A stretch of 64,000 nucleotides of DNA from UBA1783 sp964449115 (GCA_964449115.1 CAYUXW010000005.1:8264-72263), one strand, 5' to 3'. Counted from the first letter of the stretch, positions 35,746-45,019 are shown. The notes: generated from the letters alone by a model not told the origin. Made by a program: numbers and translations.

Positions 35746-37335
35746 ATGACAGATTTTGAAAAAGCAAAAGTTTTCGTCAAACAGGGATGGTTACAGGGAT
35801 ATATTGATGGAAAAGTAAAAATATTTAAAGGCATTCCTTATGCAGCCCCTCCAGTAGGTAGTTTGCGTTTTAGACAACCTGCTGATCCAGGAAGATGGAA
35901 AGGGGTTCGTAAGGCTACTCAATATAGTGCCGCAGCTATCCAGCATGTCATGGAACAAGCCGATTTACCAGCCAATGTCCATGGAGTACCACAATTTTTA
36001 GCTCCTTCTCAATATGAAGAAGATTGCCTTTATCTAAATGTCTGGACTCCTGCTAAAAGCGCTGATGATAAACTTCCGGTCTTTATCTGGATTCATGGTG
36101 GTGGTATGGTGGCTGGCAGTGGCTGTGAGGTAGTCTGTGAAGGAATTGGACTGGCCAAAAGAAAAGACATGGTTGTTGTTACTATCAACTACCGCTTAGG
36201 TTTTTTCGGTTTCTTTGCTCATCCTGAACTGACAGAAGAAGCTGATGGCACCAGTGGCAACTATGCCCTATACGATATGAGAAAAGCCTGCCTGTGGGTT
36301 AAGGAAAACATCGCCAGTTTTGGTGGTGACCCAGAACGTATCACTGTGGCAGGTCAATCAGGAGGAGCAGCTGGAACAGGAGTATTGCATGCCTCTCCAC
36401 TGATGAAAGATGTAATTCAAAGAGTCTCTATTGAAAGTGGTCCAATCTACTGGGGATTTATGCAGCCAGGTCCAAGAGAAAATATGGAAAAGCTTGGTCA
36501 GGAATATATGGAATACATAAACTGTGACAGCATTGAAAAACTGCGTCAGATAGATGGATGGCAGCTGTTTGAAAAATATCAGCAGTTCACTAAGGATAAA
36601 GGAATAAGACACTTTGGTTTTACTTTCTGTGTAGATGGTCACTTCTTACCTAAACCATATTCTGAAATCATGGAAAATGGAGAGTTCAATAATTTTGATG
36701 TCCTGATGGGTTCATGTGCTCAGGAGTTTCCAGTTATCAATCCAAAAGATTACAGCGTGAAACAATATCTGGAATACATTGATAAAGAGTTTGCTGATAA
36801 TGCAGAAAATATGAAAAAATGGTATCCGGCAGAAAATGCTATCCAGGCAGCTAAACAGTTAAGTACCATCGCTTCAGATATTATGCTGATGGGAAGTGCC
36901 AAAATTGGTGAATTTGCTCATAAAAATAATCAGAATGCCTACATCTGGCTGATGAGTAAAGAAAATGAAACTCAAAGAGGTAAAGACGAAGGATCTCCTC
37001 ACTGTGCTGAAATGCCATATCTGTTTGGCAGGGTTGACACTGGTGAAAGAAATCCCTTCTTCCCATATCATTGGGTTGGTGCTGATTATGATTTTATGGA
37101 ACTTATTCAAAACTACTGGTATAACTTCGCCGCAACCGGTAATCCCAATGGAGAAAATCTTCCACAGTGGAAAAAGTATACCGAAAAATTTGACATTATC
37201 AACCTGAACAATAAAAGTGCCATGATTGATAAAGACACACAGGAAAAATATCATTATTATTACGACAAACTAACAAGCTGCAATTACCGCGTTGAATTGT
37301 TTGGCTTTCCAAAGTTTTCTCCCAAAGAAAAATAG
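35746..37335 (+). CDS. Type-B carboxylesterase
   Basis: 529 residues, cytoplasmic by lack of a signal. It shows VFIWIHGGGMVAGSG (oxyanion hole), the EEDCLYLNVWTP family signature, nucleophile Ser near residue 204 in AGQSGGAAGTG, and His in GSPHCAEMPYLFG. The C-terminal YWYNFAATGNPNG is standard for the family. Such enzymes cleave a wide range of carboxylic esters. It starts 21 bases after the preceding esterase, with AAAGGAGA before the ATG, so the two are co-expressed. A related gene at 46502-47917 shares the family. Confidence 0.9.
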   Translation: MTDFEKAKVFVKQGWLQGYIDGKVKIFKGIPYAAPPVGSLRFRQPADPGRWKGVRKATQYSAAAIQHVMEQADLPANVHGVPQFLAPSQYEEDCLYLNVWTPAKSADDKLPVFIWIHGGGMVAGSGCEVVCEGIGLAKRKDMVVVTINYRLGFFGFFAHPELTEEADGTSGNYALYDMRKACLWVKENIASFGGDPERITVAGQSGGAAGTGVLHASPLMKDVIQRVSIESGPIYWGFMQPGPRENMEKLGQEYMEYINCDSIEKLRQIDGWQLFEKYQQFTKDKGIRHFGFTFCVDGHFLPKPYSEIMENGEFNNFDVLMGSCAQEFPVINPKDYSVKQYLEYIDKEFADNAENMKKWYPAENAIQAAKQLSTIASDIMLMGSAKIGEFAHKNNQNAYIWLMSKENETQRGKDEGSPHCAEMPYLFGRVDTGERNPFFPYHWVGADYDFMELIQNYWYNFAATGNPNGENLPQWKKYTEKFDIINLNNKSAMIDKDTQEKYHYYYDKLTSCNYRVELFGFPKFSPKEK

Positions 37336-37350
37336 TTAGTTGAATAGTTG

Positions 37351-37386
37351 AAATTAAAGGAACTTCAATGAAAGTTCCTTTAATTT
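37351..37386. terminator. Bidirectional terminator between convergent units
   Basis: AAATTAAAGGAACTT and AAGTTCCTTTAATTT form a perfect fifteen-base stem with a six-base loop, AT-rich at both ends. It ends the esterase pair on the plus strand and touches the stop of the glycoside phosphorylase on the minus strand. Confidence 0.85.
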
Positions 37387-39050
37387 TATTGATTGATAGA
37401 AATATTAATATTATATTCTTCTTTATTAAAATCAACTTCTAAACTGGCTGTTCCATAACCGTTTTTCCAAGTAATGGTCATTTCACTATTATCTACAGTT
37501 ACTTCTATCTTTGCATCGCTGCCAAATATTGGACAATTGTTTCGTAATTTCAACATTTCCAACTGTTTTTTAACAACATCTTTATTTAAAGCATCTTCAA
37601 TATTTTCTAAAGAAAGATTTGTTCGATTTATTTCCTTATGACCGCCGACTCCGGCTTTTTTTAAAGCTTCATAATCATTTTTACCAGCGAATAAATCCAG
37701 ATACCAGATTTGAGGTTTGCCAGGGGTAAACAATTGAAGAGCTCTGGAAATAAGCAGACGATTTTCATCTTCTCCCAAGGCACTGAAGTATGTGGCATTA
37801 ACCTGATAGTAGACATTTTTTGCCCCATGGAGATCTTTAACATGACCTCCACGACTAACAACTGTATCGATAAGTCTTTGAATATCCTCTTCTGGCAGTA
37901 ACCCTTTTAAATCAAGCAGTGGAATACCATCATGACAACCCAGCATATTGACTGTCTGAATTTTATTTTCAATTACTTCATCGACCCATTTTTTAAGATA
38001 ATAACCATTTTTGCGGATGAAGGCATCTATTATCAGTCCCGGCAGGAAAAAATCATAAACCAGATATCCCTTTTCTGATAATACCTTATAAGTCTTTTCA
38101 CCATAACTGGCGTGAATTTCCGGCAGTAAAGTCAGTCCATACCCCAAAGCAATATCATCTACCTGCTTTAATATTTGCCAGGTTGCCGGCTCATTTAAGA
38201 AGTTTCTTTCACCCACCTCTTTTGGCCCGTAGGCAAAGGCGTCCAGACGGACAATTGAAACACCATAGTCTGCCAGTTTTTTTAAGGTATCACGATAATA
38301 GTCCCATACCAGTGGTGATTTGATATTTAAATCCATCTGCCCCAGATAACTTCTGTTGGCATTTAAATAATCTTTTATCTTATCTTCATATTCAGGCCAG
38401 TCTGATAAATCTATTTCTTTTTTTTCATCCAGGGCTTTATTTACAATTTTACTTATTTCTACAGCTGTACCATATTGTAATCCCAGCTCTTTGACTAGAT
38501 GAAGCGGGTCAACTTTATTGTAGATAATCTGCTGATAGAAGGTATTCCAATATGGAACATCCTGTCCATCAGGAAAGCGAACCATCAGAATAGGTAAACC
38601 TTCCTTACGGAAAAACATATTTTTGAGATATTTTTCATCTGGAATAATATAACCTTCTTCACCCATCTTACCGCAGCCCGCCCAGAACTTGTTCCAATCA
38701 ATAAAGAAATCACGATATCTGGAGTTATCACCATATTTAATGATGTCCTGAAATTGAGGTGATAGCACAGAAATATGATTGAGAATGAAGTCCAGTTTTA
38801 AATCAATATTTAATTTCTGCAGTTTTTCTATATCCTTTTTATCAGCCAGAGTTTCACTGATTTCATAATCAATTAAAGAAAATCCACGGTCCAAGTCCGT
38901 ATTGAAAACACTCGGCAGTATATAAAACGATTCAAAGACATCTTTAAACTCTTGTTTTTCCAGTAAAGAAACGATGTCATTTAATCTACCCCCAATACTA
39001 TCAGGATAAGCATTAAGCATTACTCCTGTTGTCATTTTTCTTTTTTCCAT
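37386..39050 (-). CDS. GH13_18 glycoside phosphorylase, sucrose-phosphorylase-like
   Basis: 554 residues without a signal peptide. The start is like known sucrose phosphorylases (GVMLNAYPDSIGG ... DRGFSLIDYEIS). The catalytic triad of GH13 is in place: nucleophile Asp in IVRLDAFAYGPKEVG, acid Glu in LLPEIHASYGEK and the third Asp in MLGCHDGIPLLD. Family members phosphorolyse sucrose, sucrose-6-phosphate, glucosylglycerol or glucosylglycerate to glucose-1-phosphate plus the acceptor; which one cannot be decided by eye. AAGGAGGG precedes the ATG at 39050. It follows the P-loop kinase in an operon that begins with esterases. Confidence 0.85.
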   Translation of the reverse strand: MEKRKMTTGVMLNAYPDSIGGRLNDIVSLLEKQEFKDVFESFYILPSVFNTDLDRGFSLIDYEISETLADKKDIEKLQKLNIDLKLDFILNHISVLSPQFQDIIKYGDNSRYRDFFIDWNKFWAGCGKMGEEGYIIPDEKYLKNMFFRKEGLPILMVRFPDGQDVPYWNTFYQQIIYNKVDPLHLVKELGLQYGTAVEISKIVNKALDEKKEIDLSDWPEYEDKIKDYLNANRSYLGQMDLNIKSPLVWDYYRDTLKKLADYGVSIVRLDAFAYGPKEVGERNFLNEPATWQILKQVDDIALGYGLTLLPEIHASYGEKTYKVLSEKGYLVYDFFLPGLIIDAFIRKNGYYLKKWVDEVIENKIQTVNMLGCHDGIPLLDLKGLLPEEDIQRLIDTVVSRGGHVKDLHGAKNVYYQVNATYFSALGEDENRLLISRALQLFTPGKPQIWYLDLFAGKNDYEALKKAGVGGHKEINRTNLSLENIEDALNKDVVKKQLEMLKLRNNCPIFGSDAKIEVTVDNSEMTITWKNGYGTASLEVDFNKEEYNINISINQ

Positions 39051-39059
39051 GGTCCCTCC

Positions 39060-39965
39060 TTAAAAATCTTCAGCATTTAGAAGTTTGTTTGTTTTAGAAA
39101 TAATAATTTTGGCATTTTTAGCTACACTATCCAATTTAGCCTGCTCAATTTCTAAAACCATGGTCGTAAAAGCCGAATCAGTTTTACCATCTCTGGCTCT
39201 TAGACGACGATGCTCTTTTGTTTCCTGTGGTGTTGAGTTCAACAAAATCGGAATATCAATTCCCTCAAGATAAATACTTCCACCATGAGTCCATTCAATA
39301 AACAATACTTCAATATCTGAAAAATCAATTTCACTGTACCAGCGGGCTTCTTCTGTTCTTCCCATTCGTTTAAGCCAGATTTTTTCTTTACCATCTCTAA
39401 ATTTGGCGATGATATCATTTATCTCATCATAGTTCTGCTCTTTACAGGTACCCAAATATTTGGTTAAAGCATCTCTACCCGCCTTTTGATAATACTTCAG
39501 CCAGCTGCTTTCTAAAACAGTTTCAGGATCACAATCCGTTTCCTTTTGCCAATACTCTTCCAGCTTCTTTTGAACTTCTTCATTATAACAGCCTGAATCT
39601 ATCAGTCCTCTTAAACCAATAGATCTAAAGACAGACAATCTTTCAGCATCATTATATAAAGGAATTCTTCTTGGATAGTTATCACCACTTATGATGTAGC
39701 TTTTAATATTTTCCTTAATCAGATAGTTGGCCAAAAGTGAAGCTATTTCACTTTTCCCCACTCCTGAACCACCAAAAACAGAAACAACAACTTTATTGTC
39801 ATAATTTTTAAGTTCTTCTACCAGAAGGGGAAATATTTTTTCCGCCTTCAAAAGATGATCTTCTCCAATTTTAATCTTATCGCCTGGCATATCGCCAAAA
39901 ATCATCTCATCACCTAAAAGAGGTGGTTTCCAATTTACAATCTTTTCCAGTTTTTCTTTTAACAT
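39060..39965 (-). CDS. P-loop nucleoside/adenylylsulfate-kinase-like protein
   Basis: 301 residues. Walker A is GGSGVGKSE near residue 65, followed by IISGDNYPRRIPLYNDAERL, where the SGD carries a likely catalytic Asp. A DIEVLFIEWTHGG strand and an RRLRARDG lid follow. This is the uridine-kinase or APS-kinase side of P-loop kinases, but there is no clear APS or uridine signature. Its place between a glycoside phosphorylase and sugar esterases suggests it phosphorylates a sugar or aglycone released by the pathway. It starts two bases from the esterase stop upstream and ends nine bases before the phosphorylase start. Confidence 0.7.
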   Translation of the reverse strand: MLKEKLEKIVNWKPPLLGDEMIFGDMPGDKIKIGEDHLLKAEKIFPLLVEELKNYDNKVVVSVFGGSGVGKSEIASLLANYLIKENIKSYIISGDNYPRRIPLYNDAERLSVFRSIGLRGLIDSGCYNEEVQKKLEEYWQKETDCDPETVLESSWLKYYQKAGRDALTKYLGTCKEQNYDEINDIIAKFRDGKEKIWLKRMGRTEEARWYSEIDFSDIEVLFIEWTHGGSIYLEGIDIPILLNSTPQETKEHRRLRARDGKTDSAFTTMVLEIEQAKLDSVAKNAKIIISKTNKLLNAEDF

Positions 39966-39967
39966 AA

Positions 39968-41059
39968 CTACTCACCTACATACTTCTTAATATACTCAAC
40001 CAGCTGCTGACCCATTCTGATATGAGTCTTCAGACTTGGATGACCGGCTGCACCAAATAACTCCAGCGGGACATTGACTGGAACATATTGGAAACAGCAG
40101 ATTTTTGCATCACCAGTTTCCTTCTTATATTCATCAACTACTTCTTTAATCACATGGTAAAAATAGTAGTCGATTGAACCCAAAGTACAGCAGATAAAAG
40201 TATCCTGGCCATTCAGTTCTCTAACCTGTCTGATAAACTGATAATACCTTTTTTTGAACCAGGCTTCTATTTTTTCCAGCTGCTTGAATTCACGATAGAA
40301 GCGAATCGGATTAGCATCATTGGTTCCCAGGTTTATAACTACAATATCACTGGGGTTATTTTTAAAATCCCATTTTTGGGGTTTTTCTTTTCTTCTTTTA
40401 TCATATAAAGCATCAGTATACTGATAGATATCTTCCATGGCGTGCATTTCAAATAATGGCTGTTCTGGCTTTATGGCACAGATTCCAGATTCACAGATTA
40501 AACTGAACTCATAGCCAAGTTTTCTGGCAGCGATAGCTCCATAGCTCATCCAGCCATTTTCCTGACTGCTTTTAAACTCAAAAGCATTATTTGGGGCTTC
40601 ATTTCCATAGCCACAGGTAATTGAATCGCCTACTATTTCAATTGTCTTACTTTTTTTAATTTCCGGTTTAAACAGTTCGCCATCAGTTTCTATTTCGCTT
40701 ACCGCCAGTTTTCCTCTGGCATTTTCGGAAATCTTGACCAGACGGATGATATACTCTCCTTTTTTACCCTGCCACAGATCAATCCACTTTTCATTTTCTC
40801 TTATTTCTGTTCTATTTATCAGCTTTTCACTTCCATTTACAGTACAGCCAACACATGGCCAATCTGGCTCTGGCTCTGGCATGCCAGGAATACCAGGTAC
40901 CTGATCTTCTAAAGCCATGACCTTGACTTTTAAATAGCTGCCTTTGACGCCAATAGAAAAGCCTGAGCAGGTCCAGTTACAGAAAAGCGCTTGTCTTTTA
41001 TCATCGTAAACTGTTCGACCATGCAATGTTAATAATGGTAAAATCTTTTCAATTTTCAT
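39968..41059 (-). CDS. CE2-type SGNH carbohydrate esterase
   Basis: 363 residues. An N-terminal beta-sheet domain (1-135) precedes an SGNH hydrolase. Block I is VGDSITCGYGNEA with the Ser nucleophile near 145, block III is VINLGTNDANP, and the C-terminal GAAGHPSLKTHIRMG supplies the His. The two-domain order is that of carbohydrate esterase family 2, which removes acetyl groups, often at sugar O-6. No signal peptide is seen, unlike secreted CE2 enzymes, so the substrate must be imported. It is adjacent to the SASA esterase upstream and the kinase downstream. Confidence 0.85.
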   Translation of the reverse strand: MKIEKILPLLTLHGRTVYDDKRQALFCNWTCSGFSIGVKGSYLKVKVMALEDQVPGIPGMPEPEPDWPCVGCTVNGSEKLINRTEIRENEKWIDLWQGKKGEYIIRLVKISENARGKLAVSEIETDGELFKPEIKKSKTIEIVGDSITCGYGNEAPNNAFEFKSSQENGWMSYGAIAARKLGYEFSLICESGICAIKPEQPLFEMHAMEDIYQYTDALYDKRRKEKPQKWDFKNNPSDIVVINLGTNDANPIRFYREFKQLEKIEAWFKKRYYQFIRQVRELNGQDTFICCTLGSIDYYFYHVIKEVVDEYKKETGDAKICCFQYVPVNVPLELFGAAGHPSLKTHIRMGQQLVEYIKKYVGE

Positions 41060-41069
41060 ATTATTTCTC

Positions 41070-42605
41070 CTAAACTAAAAATTCAAATCCATAAACAGGA
41101 TTATCTTCACTGTTGAATAATACTGCTACACAGTAGTTTTCATCGCAATAGTTTATTTTTGCTTTTTCATCTAATAATTCTACATCTATTATAAGTTTAT
41201 CAGTTTTAAGCTGGTAAGTATAATCTAACCTCTTTTCTTGGGCAGTAATAAAAAGTACATCTTTCAAGTTGCCTTTTTCATATAACCCATCAGCAACATC
41301 TTTAAATTTAATTTCCAGCTGATTATCTTTTCTAGTACAGCTGATGGCACTTGGACAATCAGCCACACGACTATTATCATTGTAGACATGTTTCAACGCT
41401 ACTTCACCTAGGCGTCTACCGACATTTTTCTTTTTTCTTGGATGGATATTAAACTCTTCTCCCACATCTAAAATGCAGATATTATAGACATCTTCGAGTT
41501 CTCTGGATACCTTATGTTGTAATTTTCTCATCAGAGCATATTTTTTAGAGGCACTGAAACCTTTACCTCTAAATGGTGCCAGTTCCACCTGCAGAAATGG
41601 AAAGTCATAACCCCATAGTTTTCTCCAGCAGCTGATTAAGGTTTTCATACTTTCATCATAAAATTCAGCCCAGTCTCTGGCATCATCATCTTCACCCTGA
41701 TACCAGATAACACCTCTGATACCATATGGAGCTACTTTTTTCAGCATATGATTGTATACTCCTGCTGGTCTGGTAGCTGAACGTGGTGTCAAGGGATAGG
41801 TATTATAGATATTGATATCCGGTTTGGGCATATTTTCCAGCATCGCAAAAAACTCTGACATATCTTCACCCATCATAAAACGATCTTGAAACTCCTGTTG
41901 CTCCTTACTCATGACAGGTTCTTTTGTTTCTGAGGTTTTTATGTATAAAGGCCAATCAGTAATCTGAGCGGTTGTATTTCTATAATCCTCTAAAACCTTC
42001 TGTAACGCTGGATTAGACTCTAGATCTTCTTTACTGGTCCAGGCACTGGAAGGGGTTCCTCCCCAGTTACAGCCAATAATGGCTACTGGTACCTGCAGAT
42101 ATTTTCTTAATAATAAACCCATATATGCTCCAACTGCTGAAAACCTGTTTTTATCTTCCTGGCTGTTCCACTTGCGCCAGAAGCCATCATCAGCACAAGT
42201 CTCTTTTTCCAGATAACCTGCAAAAGCTACATGCGGATAGTTAAAGAAACGAAAATAATCATCGGCAGAAGTTTTTTTCAGTTCTAAAGCATCATAGTCA
42301 TACTTGACCAAAAATTCCATATTGGATTGTCCGCCTGCCAACCACACTTCACCAACAGCGACATCTTTAAAACAGATTTCTTCTCTGGTTTTTAATGAAG
42401 TAACCTTCATTACTGTTCTATTGCAGGCTTCCATCTCTGGCAGTTCAGCTAGCCAGCTGCCATCATTGGAGCCAACAGTTACTTTATTGCTGCCAATCTG
42501 GATGGTTATCTTATCATTGTTGGCGCATCTTCCCCATACCTTGATTTTTTGATTTCGCTGAAAAACCATATGTTCACCAAATATAAGTGCTAATTGCAGT
42601 TTCAT
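41070..42605 (-). CDS. Sialate O-acetylesterase family (SASA) protein
   Basis: 511 residues. Ser nucleophile in AGGQSNMEF near residue 97, the GCNWGGTPSSAW oxyanion region, and a WYQGEDDA motif. The catalytic His is likely in the C-terminal half (FNIHPRKKK). Family members remove O-acetyl groups from sialic acids or from xylan-type sugars. No signal peptide is visible and no sialic-acid genes lie in the window, so another acetylated sugar is at least as likely. It begins a tight run with the CE2 esterase (spacing 10 bases). Confidence 0.85.
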   Translation of the reverse strand: MKLQLALIFGEHMVFQRNQKIKVWGRCANNDKITIQIGSNKVTVGSNDGSWLAELPEMEACNRTVMKVTSLKTREEICFKDVAVGEVWLAGGQSNMEFLVKYDYDALELKKTSADDYFRFFNYPHVAFAGYLEKETCADDGFWRKWNSQEDKNRFSAVGAYMGLLLRKYLQVPVAIIGCNWGGTPSSAWTSKEDLESNPALQKVLEDYRNTTAQITDWPLYIKTSETKEPVMSKEQQEFQDRFMMGEDMSEFFAMLENMPKPDINIYNTYPLTPRSATRPAGVYNHMLKKVAPYGIRGVIWYQGEDDDARDWAEFYDESMKTLISCWRKLWGYDFPFLQVELAPFRGKGFSASKKYALMRKLQHKVSRELEDVYNICILDVGEEFNIHPRKKKNVGRRLGEVALKHVYNDNSRVADCPSAISCTRKDNQLEIKFKDVADGLYEKGNLKDVLFITAQEKRLDYTYQLKTDKLIIDVELLDEKAKINYCDENYCVAVLFNSEDNPVYGFEFLV

Positions 42606-42617
42606 TAATTCATCCCC

Positions 42618-43478
42618 CTAAAGAATTCTATTTTCTACATCCTTAAAGAATCTATCACAATCTCTAGCCGTCAGCTCTGGCATTTCATCGGCTCCTCCAT
42701 GTCCCAGATGCTGATACATCAGAAAATGGGCTCCAGGTATTGTCTGAGCTACTTCTAAGGCTGCTTCAGCTGAAACAAGCTGATCCTTGCCACCATGCCA
42801 GATCATTACCGGAAAACTGATTTCTTTTAATCTTTCCAGAAGCTCCTTTTTACTTTTCGCATTACAACCAGTCATATCACCCAGCATCGGCATAGCAAAT
42901 TCTTCTTCTTTACGATTCATCAGGATATCCAGATGCTCCAGATAATTGGCTTTTCTTCTTTTTAGACGCTGGGGATTTTCTGTTGGCCATTTCTCAATCC
43001 AGGCTACCTTGGACAGAAGTTCTCTGTTACCTACATAGTCTTTAGCACTCTGCTGCATCTTTAAAAGTGGAGCTGGCAGCTGTCTGTTTTCATGATATTG
43101 AACAATTCCATCACAGCAGACATAGGCCTTGATAAGCTCGGGTCTATTAAAGACAATATACCAGCTGGCCCAGTTACCATGAGAAATTCCGGTATAGTAA
43201 AACTGTTTTATCCCCATGGCTTCCGCAAAACCAATCAGTTCTTCACCCCAGATTTTAGCATAGTCCCTTCTTTCAGTATCAAAGATATGATCAGAGTTGC
43301 CATAGCCACGCATATATACTAAAAAGCAGTGATAATCATAAGGTGGTTGACCTAAAAGGGCCATATGTGAATCTTGAAAAAAGAAATTCTGAGTTGACAA
43401 TAGATATTTGTCTCCTGAGCCATATTCTCGATAGGCTAAAGTTACGCCATTTACTTTTATCGTTTTAACTTCATGCAT
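42618..43478 (-). CDS. Alpha/beta hydrolase
   Basis: 286 residues from the ATG at 43478, chosen because GAGGAT precedes it by eight bases. A longer frame begins at 43508. Core features: FFQDSHMALLG and DYHCFLVYMRGYGNSD before the nucleophile elbow TGISHGNWAS, acid Asp in WHGGKDQLVS and His in YQHLGHGGADEMP. The elbow has His instead of the commoner Gly or Met after Ser. The substrate is not predictable; esters or lactones are usual. It is the first gene of the minus-strand operon running to 37386. Confidence 0.82.
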   Translation of the reverse strand: MHEVKTIKVNGVTLAYREYGSGDKYLLSTQNFFFQDSHMALLGQPPYDYHCFLVYMRGYGNSDHIFDTERRDYAKIWGEELIGFAEAMGIKQFYYTGISHGNWASWYIVFNRPELIKAYVCCDGIVQYHENRQLPAPLLKMQQSAKDYVGNRELLSKVAWIEKWPTENPQRLKRRKANYLEHLDILMNRKEEEFAMPMLGDMTGCNAKSKKELLERLKEISFPVMIWHGGKDQLVSAEAALEVAQTIPGAHFLMYQHLGHGGADEMPELTARDCDRFFKDVENRIL

Positions 43479-43643
43479 TGTTGTATCCTCTTTTTCTATT
43501 TTTAGCATACCAAAACTTATAGGATGAAAGAATTAAAATAAACACCTAGATTTATAAAATTATATTCTTATTTATTTTTGTAAAAACAGTTTACATATTT
43601 AAAAGGATAATTGTTAAAAATTTGGCATAATGTTAATAAGAAA

Positions 43644-43800
43644 TACTGCGCTCCACCTTTATTGCGGTAAGAAAAAAAAGGAGGTATCCCGTTGACTCAC
43701 GGTTCAGCATAGTGGAGACATGCTGATAAAGCGTTAGATCCTCAGTGTCGGTCTATCGTAAGACAGTATAGCGGAAGCGAAACTGTCAGAGTCTTTAAAA
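43644..43800 (+). ncRNA. Candidate structured 5' leader RNA of a sugar ABC ATPase gene (unassigned class)
   Basis: A 150-base GC-richer block ends just before the ATG at 43806. Visible helices: CCGT/ACGG (43689-43702), TCAGCAT/ATGCTGA (43704-43710 with 43720-43726) and GACAGT/ACTGTC (43762-43767 with 43782-43787) around GC-GGAA-GC. The nine-base loop of the second helix contains GTGGAG, complementary to CTCCAC at 43651-43656, which would make a pseudoknot. CCACCTTT (43653-43660) could instead mask AAAGGAGG (43678-43685). I do not recognise a known riboswitch. The fold is by eye only. Confidence 0.5.
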
Positions 43801-43805
43801 AAATT

Positions 43806-45017
43806 ATGGCTAGTATTACATTAAAAAACATTAAAAAAATCTACCCGATTACACCTGAAGAGATTAAGGCCAATAAGAAAGCAGCAGCAAAAAGAAATAA
43901 AAATCAAGTCGTTGCTGATCCACAGGCCTTTGTACCAAATCCTCAGATTACTGAGGAAGGGGTTATCGCTGTTCAAGAGTTCAATCTGCATATTGAAGAC
44001 AAGGAATTTGTTGTTCTTGTCGGTCCATCAGGATGCGGAAAGTCTACTACTCTGCGTATGATTGCCGGTTTGGAAGAAATCACCAGTGGTGAACTATATA
44101 TTGGTGATACTTTAAGCAACATCATCACACCTAGAGATCGCAACATCGCTATGGTTTTCCAAAACTATTCTCTTTATCCACATATGACTGTCTATGAAAA
44201 CATGGCCTTTTCACTTAAACTGGCAAAACTGCCAAAAGATGAAATTGATAAGAAAGTAAAGGAAGCAGCTGAAATATTGGAAATCACTCCAATTTTAGAT
44301 CGCTTGCCAAAAGCTTTATCAGGTGGGCAGAGACAGCGTGTCGCCATTGGCAGAGCTATTGTCAGAAATCCTCAGGTTATTTTGATGGATGAACCATTAT
44401 CTAACCTGGACGCTAAACTGCGCGGTCAGATGCGTTCTGAAATTATCCGCTTACGTCAAAAGATCGATACTACCTTTGTCTATGTTACCCATGACCAGAT
44501 AGAAGCGATGACTCTGGGCGATAGAATTGTCGTCATGAAGGATGGCTTTATCCAGCAGGTTGGTACTCCTCAGGAAGTATTCACCAAGCCTGATAACATC
44601 TTTGTAGCTGGATTTATCGGTACTCCACAGATTAACTTTTTCCACGATATACCACTGACTATCGAGGATGGAAAATACTATATCACTATTCAGGAAAGGA
44701 AAATTCTTCTTGATAAAAAGCATCAGACATTTTTTACTGAAAAAAATCAACCTGAAGCCAATATTGTTGTAGCGGTCAGACCTGTTCATATTGAACCAGC
44801 CAAAGAGGGCTTTACAGGAATTATTGAAGTCAGCGAAATGATGGGAACAGAAGTTCATCTGCATATTGATTTAAATGGTGATGATATTGTAGCGGTTATT
44901 TCTACTACTAATTTAGACTTAGATGAAGTAGCCATTGATAAAGAATTTACCTTCAACTTCAAGCCTGAACTGGCTCATTACTTTGACAGTAAAACTGAAG
45001 AAAACCTGGTTAAATAG
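43806..45017 (+). CDS. ABC transporter ATP-binding protein, MsmX/UgpC (CUT1) type, second copy
   Basis: 403 residues. Walker A GPSGCGKST, VFQNYSLYPH, signature LSGGQRQRVAIGRAI, Walker B VILMDEPLSNLD, VTHDQIEAMTLGDR, then the C-terminal regulatory domain. About 35 extra residues rich in Lys, Ala and Gln sit between the first strand and Walker A; the copy at 22873 has a similar insertion. No permease is adjacent, as is common for shared MsmX-type ATPases that energise several importers. The ATG has no good ribosome binding site before it, while a structured leader lies directly upstream. It is followed after two bases by an alpha/beta hydrolase gene. Confidence 0.92.
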   Translation: MASITLKNIKKIYPITPEEIKANKKAAAKRNKNQVVADPQAFVPNPQITEEGVIAVQEFNLHIEDKEFVVLVGPSGCGKSTTLRMIAGLEEITSGELYIGDTLSNIITPRDRNIAMVFQNYSLYPHMTVYENMAFSLKLAKLPKDEIDKKVKEAAEILEITPILDRLPKALSGGQRQRVAIGRAIVRNPQVILMDEPLSNLDAKLRGQMRSEIIRLRQKIDTTFVYVTHDQIEAMTLGDRIVVMKDGFIQQVGTPQEVFTKPDNIFVAGFIGTPQINFFHDIPLTIEDGKYYITIQERKILLDKKHQTFFTEKNQPEANIVVAVRPVHIEPAKEGFTGIIEVSEMMGTEVHLHIDLNGDDIVAVISTTNLDLDEVAIDKEFTFNFKPELAHYFDSKTEENLVK

Positions 45018-45019
45018 CT

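Noticed and set aside
43762..43787. GGAAGC loop near the ATPase leader, like the SRP RNA tetraloop
   Set aside because: The flanking helix lacks the conserved symmetric loop of SRP RNA, and the rest of the block does not match scRNA or 4.5S RNA.
43692..45017. Reading the ATPase from the leader TTG through the TAG
   Set aside because: There is one in-frame stop, and the normal ABC N-terminus begins at 43806; recoding would be an extra assumption.
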